Shown: in pieces, positions 1 to 12,079 of the stretch
Numbering within the stretch: the first letter of the stretch is position 1
How the letters are laid out: every line of letters starts with the position of its first letter
DNA from: Daucus carota subsp. sativus
Lineage: Eukaryota; Streptophyta; Magnoliopsida; Apiales; Apiaceae
Assembly: GCF_001625215.2 (NCBI RefSeq)
Contig: NC_030383.2
Location: 59,758,949-59,822,948, forward strand
Length of the DNA stretch: 64,000 nucleotides
Reading direction: 5' to 3'
The notes under the pieces: generated by a model
Databases searched by the model: none
Told to the model about the DNA's origin: nothing
The model's input: only the letters and a program-made list of their open reading frames with translations
Position numbers and translations under genes: made by a program

Positions 1-3000
1 CTCGAGCACTTTCATCAGTACCTGAAGTTGCTGACCAGCTCTATACAGTGGAACCAATATATCTTTTAGAAAACAAGGAACAGCAACGCCTTGTTCCTGG
101 AGGTGAGTATTTTAGGTAGTAACATCAGTATCTAAAGGATGAAGAATAGCGCCACCCATAATTTCCCTAAATTGAAAGCAGCGTAATTTGTTTGGAAATA
201 TTACCCTGATGGTGGCTAAGGCAAAGTCAGCAGAGACTCCAGTGCTGCTCACTTCAAAATGCGACAGATTTTCAGGATATTCCACTACGAACTCATTATA
301 AGGATCACTAAATTTAGCTTCATATATCCATGATCGAATGAACTCAGAGTATGGTTCAAATGATCGAACAAAAAGAAATTTGAGCACGCCGCTATGCACT
401 GGGTCAGAGACCTGCAATACATTGGCATAATCACTCGCTATATATTAACAAAACTAGAACAGCACAGGTTTAAAGAAATATGCAGAAAGTTACAGAGCAA
501 GGGCAATGTATCTTATAATCTGATATACAATTATATTGCAGTCAAGCTTGACGTAAACTCTCTGCTGATTAAGATACAACAATCCTACTTTTTTAATTAA
601 AAAAAAAAAAGCACAACATCATGCAGAGTTTGTCTTAACTTAGTTTCATCACGGGGAGATTCTCTATCACTGATTCACTGCCACTATTCTTTCAGGTTTT
701 AGAAGTTCAAGAACTATCTTGCTTTCACATTTGCATGTCAAGACCACAGTATCCAACTTTATAGTTCATACAAATCCTTCAATGTTCTAATCAATACCAT
801 TAGGGATTTAAAAAAGGTAGTTTTCACTTTCAATGACCGTTATGACTACATAAGTACTACATATTCCTCACAAAGTCTAGTGTTCTTCTCCCAGACATTA
901 GGTAGTTCTACTTCAGTGAACATCACTTTTACTTGAATGTATATAAATGATGTACTGAATCTAACGGTGTTGAGAATGCTAGTCAAATTGGTGCACATGC
1001 AAAACACATTAAAAGCAACATGGAAAATTTGGAACAAGCAAACCTTGAGCTGGATATACAAATAGGTAAGTAAATCTCCACCGATAGGGAAGTCAGTGAA
1101 CTTTCTTTCACTGCCTAACTCTTCCAAACACGATGCTGAAAGACAGAGATCTACATCATGTATATTGCAGATGTTTCCTAAAGCCTCGATCTGAGTCCGT
1201 AATCCTTCAGTGTGCAGGTAAACCTCTAAAAGTGTGACTTCAGAATGAGCAACACTTGTGAGCAAGCCCACCCCAGGAGAAGCACACGAAGACATATCAA
1301 AAGTTTTTGATGAACGTCTCATAGTCGCAGAGGCATGCAATGTATCGAGAGCAGATGTATAGCCTTCTAAAATCTTACCAACAGAAACCGCGAATGCCTG
1401 ATTAACAAGACTGTACAGAGGACGTTCTCCAGCTTCCCTCAAAGCATTTTCATCAAACTTTAAACCGTTCTGTTCCCTTATATCTTTGTTGAACTCTATA
1501 ATTTTGAAATAATCAACAAATCGGAGAAGTTGATAAACAATATAGCCTGAACGGCATATGGTTTTAAGTATCCTTCCTAAAGCCACTGTACTCAAAGTTC
1601 GGTTCCAGAGACTTGGGATTCGATGATAAGTCCTGTCAGCTGGATCAGAAAAGAACAATGTACAGATCTTATTGATACTTACAAGAGCAGATTCAACGCC
1701 TTGTAATGCGTTAATTGCTAATCTCACTACACTAGCCTCCTGTATGAAGTTAAAAAAGTATTAAAAACAATTGGTGATGGATGTAGAGACATTATTATGT
1801 TACAAACAAAATTGACAACGAGGGTGCCTAGCTACATGATGCGGAACAAATGATAAAAATATTAATTTGTATTTACTTTACGTTATTATTTAATATAGGT
1901 TTGATTTTAATTCTTTATAAACTTCAATTATATTATACATAAATTGATAGATATATTCTAGATTATTTAAGAGAATAAATAAAGGATTTGTTTCTTTTAT
2001 TAGGAAGATTTACTTGGTCCTTAAGTTTGTCTATCTTACTCCTATATAAGAAGATGTAATTTATCATTATTTTAGGAATTTGATTATTAATAAATTGAAA
2101 ATTTTCTCTCATGTCATGGGTTGCTATCCATGTAGTTGACTCTCTTCTGCGGTCAAGAAATCCTAGGGGAAGTGGTTCTTCTTCGGTTGGGTCACCTTAG
2201 GGTCTGGGTCTCCTAATATAATTTTATGGCCCAACTTACATTAGAAAAAAACGTTATCATCCTTCGGGATTGTTTGATTGGTATCGGGTTAAGGTGGTAT
2301 ACGGTTGATGTATTATTATTGATATCATGTGTTTGGTTGAGTGCTGGAATAGATATTTTTGAGTCATTAATTTAAATTTACTTAAAATATTAATTTAATT
2401 ATCATTTTTATATATTTTGAGTTATTTACATGTAATTAAATAAAAAATGATAAAAAAAAATGACTCCTCATACCCACCTCCCCTTTGGTATCAAAGACTC
2501 AAACACTTCCTCCTTGGGTATCAAAAACTCATACCATGAGGGATTTAGATATGGGTTATAAACTAGTTTTTCCTTTGCCAAACACCAACGCCATGTTTGG
2601 GTTTGGAATAAACAAAACTCACAGCTAATACCTCAAGAGCCCCAACCAAATGAACCCTGAATTACAAGCGTCAATCAAATATATTAAAAAGACCTATATA
2701 TAATTAGAAAAGACTAAAGTGAAGAAAACCTACTTATCAAGGAAATTTCATGGAAATGATAATTATAAAAAACGAGGTTTGATTAAAACATAGCTTCACA
2801 TTTGAACATATGAAAAAGAATATACATGCAACTACACACACATAAACACTCAACTGTGTGACTCACTCACTCTCCACTCGACATTAAATACCCGCCAAGT
2901 ATGTTTTATACACATCCACAATCACATATTAACTCTGTTTTAAAACAAAACACGTTGATCCGTGTTTCATTATTCTGCAGGCTCCAAACATATACATACA

Positions 3001-4323
3001 AAACTGTAAGAAAAAACTCTAAGAAAGATGTTCAACATTAATCATTCCAAAGTCTACATGCAAATAGACAACACATGATAGAGTTTATGTACAGTCATCC
3101 ACCACTGCAATCAACTATAATATAGGAAGCATAGACTACTTATTTAGCTCCATAATTAGTTGATTACTTAATCATTCAACTAGCTTGTAATGCATCAGTT
3201 ATGTTATCGAGTAATTATTATGTAAATTATTAAAGATGATAAACTTATTTATTTGACCACACATCTTTAGGGGGTCGTTTGGTTCGAAGAGTGGTATCGG
3301 GTTGGAATGAGTAATCGGGTTAAGCTGGTATGGGTTTGAGATATCATATCTGATATCATGTGTTTGGTTGAGTGCTGAAATCAATATATACAATTTTTGT
3401 AAAAAATAAGTTATTAATTTATATTAATTGAAAAAATTAATATAATTATTATTGTTATATATTTTTGCATCATTGATTTGATTTTGTATAAAACATTAAT
3501 ATTTGATTACTTAAATAGAGACAAAAAAATCAAAAATGAATGGATTCCCATACCTCCATCTCATACCCACCTCCCCACCTATGTATCAAAAACTCATACC
3601 TTGACGGTTTAAGGTATGGGTTTGAGATTTTATTTTCACCAACCAAACACCAGGTATGGGTTTGGAATAGACAAACCCCATACCTGATTCCACATACCCA
3701 TGAACCAAACAACCCCTAGGTGCTTTGACTAGATAGTTAAAATTATTATTTTAAAAAAAATCTGAATAAAAACATGTAATCAAAATTTTAATTCACAAAA
3801 AAATTAATCATAAATAATTAATCTTACAATTAATCAAAGCATCTAAAGTTGCATGCCAAAAGTCAAAACGATAATAAAAAAACCGAGCAAGTATTTTAAA
3901 ATTTGCCCAACCCCTGTATTATTAAATTTCGATGAATTTCCCTTACCTCGCACCAGCACCCACACTCATGCTTTCTAGACTGTAATATTAGAATAAAATG
4001 CAGTTATAAATCCCACTTTGAGCTCCAATCAACAAACACATAAAGCAAATACTCCGTGCTTCAAAATTTACATACATTGTCTCTACTACGCAATGAATTA
4101 TCATTATCGAGATTATTAATTTATCGAGACGGGGACTTACGGAGAGAGTGGAAGTGTCGTATAACGAAGGAGGCTGAGGAATTGAGGAGAGGGTTCTAGA
4201 AGGTCCGCTTTCGGAAGGGATCGATTCCCATGGTCGAGAGAGGAGAATGCACGGCGGATCTTTGGGCTGTACGGCGTCGTTTAAGCTCTTTAGCCACCGC
4301 TCGGAGCTCCAATCTACAGCCAT
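1..4323 (-). CDS. GCP6: Gamma-tubulin complex component 6-like (Spc97/Spc98 family), 5' part; gene runs off the left edge
   Basis: Four exons read on the minus strand: 4323-4141 (start MAVDWSSERW), 1739-1044, 411-205 and 96-1. All three introns are phase 0 with GT..AG ends (GTAAGT at 4140, GTTTGC at 1043, GTAATA at 204), giving 394 residues before the window edge. Recognisable family segments are PRPWESIPS-like text in exon 1, then EASVVRLAINALQGVESAL, DPADRTYHRIPSLWNR, LVNQAFAVSVGKILEGY and LLTYLYIQLK, then KFLFVRSFEPYSEFIRSW, and RAGQQLQVLMKVLE at the edge. In plants such proteins are subunits of the gamma-tubulin ring complex that nucleates microtubules. Intron 1 is 2.4 kb and carries two MITEs. 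The reading frame looks intact. I choose component 6 over component 5 from remembered similarity to plant GCP6; the Spc97/98 family call is firmer than the paralogue call. Confidence 0.82.
2266..2657. mobile_element. Degenerate MITE in intron 1 of the GCP6-like gene
   Basis: The ends form an imperfect inverted repeat: GGGATTGTTTGATTGG at the left and CCAACCAAATGAACCC at the right. Its interior (GGTATCGGGTTAAGG, then a GATATCATGTGTTTGGTTGA stretch) matches the elements at 3271-3716 and 50419-50865. I see no clear target duplication, so it is probably an older copy. No coding sequence. Confidence 0.6.
3271..3716. mobile_element. Tourist/Harbinger-like MITE in intron 1 of the GCP6-like gene
   Basis: A 446-bp element with terminal inverted repeats GGGGTCGTTTGGTTC and GAACCAAACAACCCC, flanked by TAG on both sides (3268-3270 and 3717-3719). 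A 3-bp duplication and G-rich ends fit PIF/Harbinger-type MITEs. It sits in the 2.4-kb first intron and does not disturb the splice sites. Confidence 0.75.
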
Positions 4324-4530
4324 CGACACTGTGATTGTGATCAATTTGAATTGAAATGAGCAAGTGCTTGTTTAGTGGGTATGGTACCCTAGATTTATTT
4401 AGGCGGGTTTCGTAGCTTGGTTTATAAACTTATTTAAATTTTGGGTCAATTTTGTTGTTTTAATATTTTTTTGAAATTATAATGAAGACACAAATTTATT
4501 TGGTTTTAAGGGCAAAACGGAGGGTGTCAA

Positions 4531-4533
<3 letters not shown>

Positions 4534-4587
<54 letters not shown>
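4534..4587. repeat. (AT)n microsatellite
   Basis: An uninterrupted run of 27 AT dinucleotides, about 210 bp upstream of the GCP6-like start codon. It is likely length-variable between individuals. Confidence 0.97.
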
Positions 4588-4589
<2 letters not shown>

Positions 4590-5105
4590 TTGTCAATATA
4601 TTATTTAAATGTTTTTTTACGAAAATCAGTGATTTAATTTATTTTTATTTTTATTCGATTAGGTCATATTTTAGATGTCGTATAGCTCTTTGAACGAAGG
4701 AATTAACTACTATCAGTAACAAATTAATTAATTTTGTATTTATAGATATTTTTATTCTTGAATACAAACTTGATTCTATATAATTATTTAATTTTACATG
4801 TCACTATTTTTTAATTAAAAATATTCTGTTTTAAAAAATATTTAACATAATAGATTAATAATTTTTTGAAAAAAATAACTTGTCACTAATTACTATATTA
4901 CTAATTAGTGGGGTGTTTCATAAATATCATAATTTTATATTTTTTTTCAAAAAAATTTAGATTTTTTTTAAAAAATACCTTTCACAAAAATGCGGTTTGT
5001 AACGGTTGCAACCATATTGCAACCAATCAATCACAAATACAATTTTCAAAATTTGATATTACAAATTATTTTTTTAAGAGAAATACTTGAAAATCTAATA
5101 ACATA
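4590..5105. other. AT-rich intergenic stretch, no gene seen
   Basis: Low-complexity AT-rich DNA between the GCP6-like promoter side and the first MITE. Short open frames here have no recognisable protein features. Confidence 0.5.
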
Positions 5106-5479
5106 AGAGCATCTCCGATGGAGCTCTTAAACAAGCTCCTATCCTTCAATTTAAAGAGCAAATCAAAAAATAGTGCTCCAATGGACTCCTAGATGCTCTT
5201 TAAAAATTTAAAAGCCTACCATTTCTCCTCTCTTTTGAAGAGCATCCAGTAGCTCCTAACTAATATTATATTAATTTTTCTCCCACTACACATCCAACCT
5301 TTCTCTCTCTTTTCACTTCTCTCTCTAATTTATATGAATAAAATAAGAATAGAGAGCATGTATAAAGAGGAGCATTGGAGTTGGAATATTTTTCAATGTC
5401 TTAACTCACTAAAAGCCACATATTATATTATTATATTATATTTTAAAGAGTGATTTAAGAGCATCATCGGAGATGCTCT
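5106..5479. mobile_element. MITE with AGAGCATCTCCGATG ends
   Basis: A 374-bp element bounded by inverted repeats AGAGCATCTCCGATGG and CATCGGAGATGCTCT, AT-rich inside and without coding capacity. The GAGCATCTCC type of end recurs at 32618-32992. No clean target duplication is visible. Confidence 0.65.
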
Positions 5480-5489
5480 AATACTAATA

Positions 5490-5669
5490 GGAAAATGCTT
5501 GGTGCACATAATTGTGTACAAAAACATGTACATAATGACATGTGGTGGATTTTAATTGGATGGCCCATCTGCATTTACACCAACCACCCCAATTAAAATC
5601 CACCACATCACTTGCCACATCATTATGTGCAAATTTTCTGTACACAATTATGTGTATCTAGCACTACTC
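5490..5669. mobile_element. Short foldback MITE of Mutator type
   Basis: A 180-bp element whose two arms pair over most of their length (CACATAATTGTGTAC at the left, GTACACAATTATGTG at the right). It is flanked by an exact 9-bp direct repeat, ATACTAATA (5481-5489 and 5670-5678). A 9-bp target duplication indicates Mutator-superfamily mobilisation. It lies immediately beside the preceding MITE. Confidence 0.82.
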
Positions 5670-5852
5670 ATACTAATAACATGTTTGCATCCTTAAATAT
5701 AAAGATTATATTACACACCATTCTCACTCTTTTTCTCTCTCCCCATGAAAACATGACCCGTCAGAATCCGACAGTCTCCACCTGTCACAGACCCTCTACC
5801 TTTCTCGCCTAGCAATCAAATTATGTCTGCAATCAATGCACACCGATACATA

Positions 5853-5947
5853 CTCTTTCCGTCTTTCATTTATTTACGGGTTTTTTTTCCACAGCTCGAC
5901 ACAGTCGAGTATTCTAAGACTCTTACAAAATATAATTTCATAACTTA
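5853..5947. mobile_element. Left half of a Stowaway-like MITE, cut by the LINE
   Basis: Starts TA-CTCTTTCCGTCTTTC and aligns along its length with the complete Stowaway element at 53761-53992, up to the shared AACTTATTTT. There it stops at the poly(T) of the LINE. The right half is not found beyond the LINE. Confidence 0.55.
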
Positions 5948-7472
5948 TTTTTTTTTTTTGAAATAACCGTACTTGCATATATTAATACTCCTCCGAAATC
6001 AGATTACAATGAATGAACTCTGGAGCGGTATGAAACCATTCCATATGACCTGTCATAGAAAATGCAGCTCGAGCTAACATATGAGCTACATTATTCGCAG
6101 ATCGATGTTCATACACAACTAACACATTCTCAAAATGTTGAAGTAAAGTCACACAATCATCTATAATACTATGAAAGTTCGATCTTCCTGTGTTATTATA
6201 GATAGCCTCCACCACCAGCTTTGCATCCAACTCAAATATGCAGTTCGTAGTTCTCCATTTTTGCATCCATGTTAGTGCATCTCGAAGTCCCACCGCTTCT
6301 GCCTCTCTAATCTGTGTATACCCCCGACAATTAGAGCTTCTAGCACCCAGGAACCTTCCCCTGTCATCACGAGCCACACATGCCACTCCGATATTCTCCG
6401 TATGACCCTGACTTGCAGCATCTACATTGATTTTTATCCAACCCTCAGGTGGTCGACTCCATTTCTTTGTCACTGGTTGCTTCTGCCTCACACCTCCCAC
6501 CCCACATTCATTAGCATTTCTCCATTCTCGCATCAGGTTCAAAGCCATAGACCGAACACCAAAAATTGACATGTTCTTTTTGTTCCATACCCATTCATTC
6601 CGCCGAACCCACAAGCTCCAACTAATGACACCCAACATAATACATTGTTCCATGTTACCACAGTGAAACGCATGTTTGAGCACCTGCATCCCCGTCATAC
6701 CCTCCTCGACTTTCACCACCTCCTGCAATCCCACTGTACTCCATAACTCACGAGCAAAACAACAAGAGAATAGCGTATGTACTGTATCCTCAACCTGCAG
6801 ATGACACCATGAACACATCTGTTGAACCTGCACACCCTTTTTAATTAATTCATTAGTTGTAGGCAACACATTTCGACAAACCCTCCACAGAAAATTTACT
6901 ATCTTTCCTGGTAAGTTTAAGCTCCACAGTTTCTTCCAAAATCCTCTATCCTGACTCTCCCTCTCACCCCTGAGCTGTCTATAGCAACTCTTAACCGAGA
7001 ATTCCCCTTTATCGTCTAGCAACCAGTACCAAGAATCCCTAATATTTCTACAAGGAACATGAATTTGCTGTATCAAGTTCTTATCTCGTTCATTACAAAT
7101 ATCATTCAACACCTCTATATCCCATTTTTTCTGTCCCTCAATCATCAGTCCATCAACAGTTGCATCTTGAAGACCAACATGAGCATTACTAGTAAGAAAT
7201 CCATTTTCTATACAAGGTAACCACGGACTCGTCCACATATTAGTATCTCGCCCATCTCCTATTTTTCGCCTACACCCTCGTTTTATTACCTCTTGTGACT
7301 CCATGATACTCCTCCACATATAACTAGGATTCGAACCCAATTTTGCATTTAAGAAGTCAGTATTTGCGTAGTACCTTGCCTTCATAATTGCAGCCACCAG
7401 TGGATTGGAGTTATTTATTAATTTCCGAAATATTGTCTTAGTTACGTAGTTCAAGCATGAGTATGGAGAGAT
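5948..7472 (-). mobile_element. 5'-truncated L1-type LINE retrotransposon
   Basis: The 3' end is marked by a 12-base poly(T) on the plus strand (5948-5959), which is a minus-strand poly(A) tail. The body encodes the C-terminal part of ORF2. The 5' boundary near 7472 is where the sequence becomes homologous to 12498 onward, the leader of the next CNL module. Loss of the 5' end is usual for target-primed LINE insertion. I could not define a convincing target duplication. Confidence 0.85.
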
Positions 7473-7526
7473 GTATATTATATGTAGTAGATAATTTATA
7501 CAGAGGTTTGCCAGGTTGTTTTGCAT
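5982..7526 (-). pseudogene. LINE ORF2 C-terminal part: RT zinc-binding domain plus RNase H
   Basis: An open frame of 514 codons; only about the last 485 are element-derived, the rest reading into host DNA. The middle has the plant zf-RVT domain (LNLPGKIVNFLWRVCRNVLP, then CSWCHLQVEDTVHTLF). The C-terminal third is an RNase H fold with acidic residues in INVDAAS, REAEAVGLRDAL and FELDAKLVVEAI. Endonuclease and polymerase regions are absent, so the element cannot move by itself. The frame has no stop, which suggests a fairly young insertion. Confidence 0.88.
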
Positions 7527-7626
7527 TTATATTGCTGTAGCGTGGCCATGTCTAATTGTCTATATTAAAGTCAACTACGATAAATTTGTCACCAGTACTC
7601 TGACAAAGAAGGGTAAGAATTCCAAA

Positions 7627-7738
7627 TGGCTGAAGCAGTAGTGTCAATTGTTGCAAGCCTTACTGATTTATTGATTGAATAACCACAGCTTCTTCATGGA
7701 TTGAAGAGTCATATTTGTTTTGTTTTGACGAATGTTAT
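7627..7738 (+). pseudogene. Relic of a CNL 5' end
   Basis: ATGGCTGAAGCAGTAGTGTC opens a frame resembling the CNL N terminus (MAEAVVSIVA-LTDLLIE) and stops after about 18 codons at TAA. The 60 bp upstream match the leaders of the other CNL genes. The same relic recurs at 12651, so it was part of the duplicated unit. Confidence 0.75.
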
Positions 7739-7962
7739 GCAGCCATGAGCTCCTCAGTGGTTGAATTTCACACCCACATGCTTATAATTTATAGAAAAAC
7801 TTGCTTATCTAGAAGCATACACACTGTATACACTATTAATTATTGAGCCCTTACGATATTACTTGTTGCATTGAATATTTCTTTTATTTCAGGAAAAAAA
7901 AAACCTTATCGACTCAGTGCCAGGATGCTCATAAACTAATATGCCATGTTTCTAATTCAAAT

Positions 7963-7973
7963 CTATATTAAAG
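7963..7973 (+). promoter_or_regulatory. Candidate TATA element of NLR1
   Basis: CTATATTAAAG lies about 85 bp before the NLR1 start codon and recurs at the same distance in NLR2. The position suits a TATA box with a short leader, but no transcript start is visible from sequence. Confidence 0.35.
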
Positions 7974-8053
7974 TCAACTACCATAAATTTGTCACCAGTT
8001 CTCTGAATTTTAGCGATATAGGTGATACTGACGAAGAAGACTAAGAATTCAAA

Positions 8054-11000
8054 ATGGCTGAAGCAGTAGTGTCAATTGTGGTGGCAAGGCTTACTGATTT
8101 ATTGAATGAAGAACCCGTGGCTCTTCATTCACTGAAGGATGAAATTCAACAAGTGGTGAGCAAGCTCGAGTTGATGAAGACATTCTTACGGGATGCTGAT
8201 TCCAGGATAAGTGAGGATCAAGTTCGGACTTTGGTTGCTGAAATACGAGCACTTGCTTATGATGCTGAACATGTTGTTGAAAGCTTTATTGTTAAAGCTT
8301 CATCCTCTGCAAGAAACAGAAGGAAACAAGCAATCAAGATCAAAGATATACAAAGCAAGATTGCTCTACTCTCTGATCGCATTCGTGATAATAATATTAA
8401 GTCAACATCAGAATCATCAAATTCATCGTCTGAAGCACCTGGAAAGCTAAAGCGATTTCACTCCTTCACAACCATGGAGCCAGAGATATTTGTTGGATTT
8501 CATGGAGCCGTTGATCAACTGGTGGGACATTTGGTGGATGGAAGTGATGATCGTTACCCGCTTATCTCTATTTGTGGAATGGGTGGTCTAAGTAAGACAA
8601 CTCTTGCTCAAAAAATATATAATCATCCAACCATTAAAGCATCCTTCGCTGGTTTAGCCTGGGTTTCCATTTCGCAGAAGTGGCAAAAGAAACTTGTGTT
8701 GCAGCGAATACTGATATGTCTCATCCATGAAAAGAAAGAGGAAATTCTTACTTGGGACGATGACAAGTTAGTGGAGAATCTGCTAGAAATTCAGCAGAGG
8801 AAAAAATGCTTGATAGTCCTTGATGACATATGGACTACTGATGCTTGGGATTCTATGAAATCGGCCTTCACAACTGAAACATCTCTGAGCAAATTAATGC
8901 TTACCAGCCGTAATGTGGAGGTTGCTGAGCATGTAAATCGAGAAGGATTCATATACCAACCAGAACGCCTAAATGAAGAACAGAGTTGGGAGCTACTTAA
9001 GTTGAAAGCAGTTCCCAGAGGATATCATCTAGGTAGATACTTTACTTGCATTTATTATGTTTCATTCACTAGTACATATAGGTACACATCCACTACAAAG
9101 AATGAAGTTCAAGAATATACTAGATCTGTTTCAACTCAGATGACATATGTGAAGTTAATAGTGTAGACTTGGAAATTCCAGATTTAGTCTAGTATAACTT
9201 GTTTCGTGATTTTAAACTTGCAATTACAAAAGCTGTTTAAAAACCTATCGACAAGTAATTTTTTTACTAAGAAAAGAGGGTGAAATATCTTCGACATTCA
9301 ACCCTTGATTACATTTAGTGGTTCATCTATTATAAAGGCATAGCGAGAAATTATTTTATTAGTCTATATGCATTTGTCTGCACATAATATGTATGTGTTT
9401 GTGATTCTTTGTTCTTGTGTGTTACAGATTCCAAAGAAATTTTGTCAGAGATGGAAAAATTGGGAAGAGAAATGGTTAAAAAATGTGCCGGTCTTCCACT
9501 AGCTATAGTCATTTTAGGCGGAATTCTTGTAACAAAACTTTCACTGATGGAGTGGGAGACGGTTTATACTGATAGTTTAAGTCCCCCGGAGAAGGGAAAA
9601 GGATTGGGAGAAGTTCAGCAAAGAGAATTATTTCATGTTCTACTTTGGAGTTACAATGATTTACCCCCACAATTAAAGCCATGTTTTTTGTATTTAGGTA
9701 AATTTGGTGAAGATGAACAGATAGAAGCAGAGACTCTATATCAGTTATGGATTGCAGAAGGGATGGTACTGTCGACTGATAAAAGGGAAGGAGAGACAAT
9801 GATGCAAGTAGCTGAATCGTATATGGGGGAACTGGTCCATAGGAGTATGGTTCAAGTGACATATCAAGATATGGAAAACTCGTGTACAAAGATAAAATCT
9901 TCCTCACTTCATGACCTTATGAGAGACCTATCTCTGTACCAAGCGAAAGCAGAAGATTTTTTTGAAGTTCTTGATCTTCGAAAAAGAAACGATTTGCATC
10001 CCACTCCTTCGACAGATTTCAGGTCGGTTGACACTCAACAACTTGTAGTTTATTATGATGAGGTACAAATAAGCAAAGAAATTGAATCCTACTTTGTTAA
10101 GAAATCCGATCAACAATATCGTTCAATGTTCCTGTTAAGCGACGGTGTATTCACTTGCTTTAGGTGGCCACTTTTGCCGAAAGTAGTTGGGTCACATGTT
10201 GCCAATTTCAGGTTCCTCAGAGTTTTTTCCTTGGAAAATGCTAAAGTAGATGGTATACTTTATCCTAGAAGTTTTGTGAGAGCTTTAGGAAGTCTTTTGT
10301 ACTTGAGATATCTCAGTGTAAGCATGGTGCTACTCCAAACTCTCAAACTAAGAGGGGTGTATTGGATTGGGATTTTAAAGCATTTTTTTGCATTCATAAA
10401 ATCCGAGGTTATTCGATTGGGATTGTTTGAAATCCATTAAAATCTTGAGGTATTCAATTGGGATTTTAAATTATGCTACAAAATCCGGTGGTATTCAATT
10501 GGGATTTTAAATTATGCTTTAAAATCCGATGGTATTCAATTGAGATTCTTTAAAATCCATTAAAATCTGATGGTATTCAAATGCTGATGGATTTTTTTGC
10601 ATTTCATAAAATGATGGATTTTGTGGCATTCTTCAGTGTATTTTAAGTTTTTTGAAATCCCATCAAAATCAATGGGATTTTGAAGCATTGTGCTTAAATC
10701 ATATAAACTCTGCGACATTTTATTAAGAATCCGCACAAAATCAAAATCACACGCAATCCATTAAAATCCATAGACTAAAAACAATCCATTAAAATCCCAA
10801 TCGAATACACCCCGTAAATCTATTCGATCGTATATCTATTCCATCATGGTTTTCAAGAAATATTCTGGGCAAGATGGGACATTTGCGGCATTTGTACTTG
10901 CCTCATACTTCTCTTACATCTATAAATGATCAAAAATTAGGGTTTGATGGGTTGGGCAAGTTAGAGACACTGGAGAACTTCAGTAATCTGTGGTGTGAGG

Positions 11001-11731
11001 CTAAGGATCTTCCGAAACTAATCAATCTTCAGAAACTAACATTAGTAGTAGCCGGTGTTCATGATGATGTGGAAGAGACCATGAAAAATCTGGCAGCATT
11101 AGCCTTGTCATCATCTTCAAATCTCCGGTACTTGGGCCTTTCTCTTTTTCTAGTTGATCAACCGGGAGATAAAGTGAGAGAGTTGTTTTGGGATTATAAT
11201 TCCATCCTTCAGAGATTAAGCATAAGTGGTCGGCTTGCAGAATTGGCTCAATTATTTGAGAACCAACCGGGGAATATTATGAATAATCATGTTGAAGAAT
11301 CTTCAATTCGTATCACTTCCTTGAGGCTATGGTTATCGCTCCTGGGAGATGACCCAATGCCAGTACTGGAGAAGATTCCTACACTGCGTATTCTTGGTTT
11401 ATTCACAGATACATTTTTGGGGAAGGAGATGGCGTGCTCGGCCATGGGTTTCCCTAAACTAACCGATCTTGTACTGGCCGACCTCCCCAACTTGGTTAAA
11501 TGGAATATAGAGGAAGGCAGCATGCCCGTTCTCACCAAGTTAAAGATTAGGCGTTGTTGGATGTTAGAGGAGCTTCCAGAAGGTCTGGTATTTCTCACTT
11601 CCCTTCAGCGTATAAGGTTCTACAATATGCCTACAGATTTCATACAGAAATTCCACATGGAAGATGGCAAACAAGGACAGGACTTTTACAGAGTTGCTCA
11701 CGTTCCTGAGCTTGCTATTTTGAGTGAGTAG
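8054..11731 (+). pseudogene. NLR1: CC-NB-ARC-LRR immune receptor, interrupted by a MITE in the LRR exon
   Basis: Exon 1 8054-9032, intron 9033-9427 (GT..AG), exon 2 from 9428. The CC domain starts MAEAVVSIVVARLTDLL and has AYDAEHVVESF as its EDVID-type motif. The NB-ARC has KCLIVLDDIW (kinase 2), GLPLAIVILGG and LHDLMRDL (MHD position). The P-loop reads GMGGLSKTT, with Ser for the glycine before the catalytic Lys, so nucleotide binding is doubtful. A MITE at 10352-10814 breaks exon 2. Reading through it, the frame ends at 10440 after the first LRRs, a product of roughly 660 residues. Beyond it the LRR frame resumes in phase and runs to 11731. Before the MITE, about 13 residues present in the paralogues (NVWLALIPSIKN region) are deleted. 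A truncated CNL could still be made. Confidence 0.88.
10352..10814. mobile_element. 463-bp Tourist/Harbinger-like MITE inside NLR1
   Basis: Ends are GGGGTGTATTGGATTGGG and CCCAATCGAATACACCCC, flanked by TAA at 10349-10351 and 10815-10817. Internally a GGTATTCAATTGGGATTTTA unit is repeated in tandem. The uninterrupted site is preserved in NLR2, NLR3, NLR4 and NLR5. Removing the element with one TAA keeps the NLR1 frame, so the coding sequence was probably open when it inserted. Confidence 0.93.
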
Positions 11732-12079
11732 ATTCCCAGAACCTATTAATTTCCTATCTTGTGTTACTCATAAAGGGGGTTTCTCCTTTAATGTGGGTTT
11801 TTTTTTATCAAGATTGTGGCAAATCCGGTATATTCTCGTTGTATAATAAGTTGGCCCAACATTATTTTAATTTACAGAAAAGGTGGCTAATGACCAATGT
11901 TTTGATAAAGAAGAGTCGTCTTTTGCCATGGGAAAAATGGTCTTTAGACATTTTTTTGAAACATAAAAAGATTATTGTATTTTGATTGATTTCGAGAGAG
12001 ATTAACGGTCTAGATTTTCTGAAAACTCATGTAATTTTGATGAAAGAGAATAAAAATATAGGCCACGATGCAAAGCATG
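11732..12079. other. 3' flank of NLR1
   Basis: Non-coding sequence homologous to the 3' flanks of NLR5 (around 37060-37260 and 38240-38360) and, shorter, of NLR2 and NLR4. It preserves the uninterrupted CATTATTTTAATTTA site into which the Pack-MULE beside NLR5 inserted. Confidence 0.6.
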
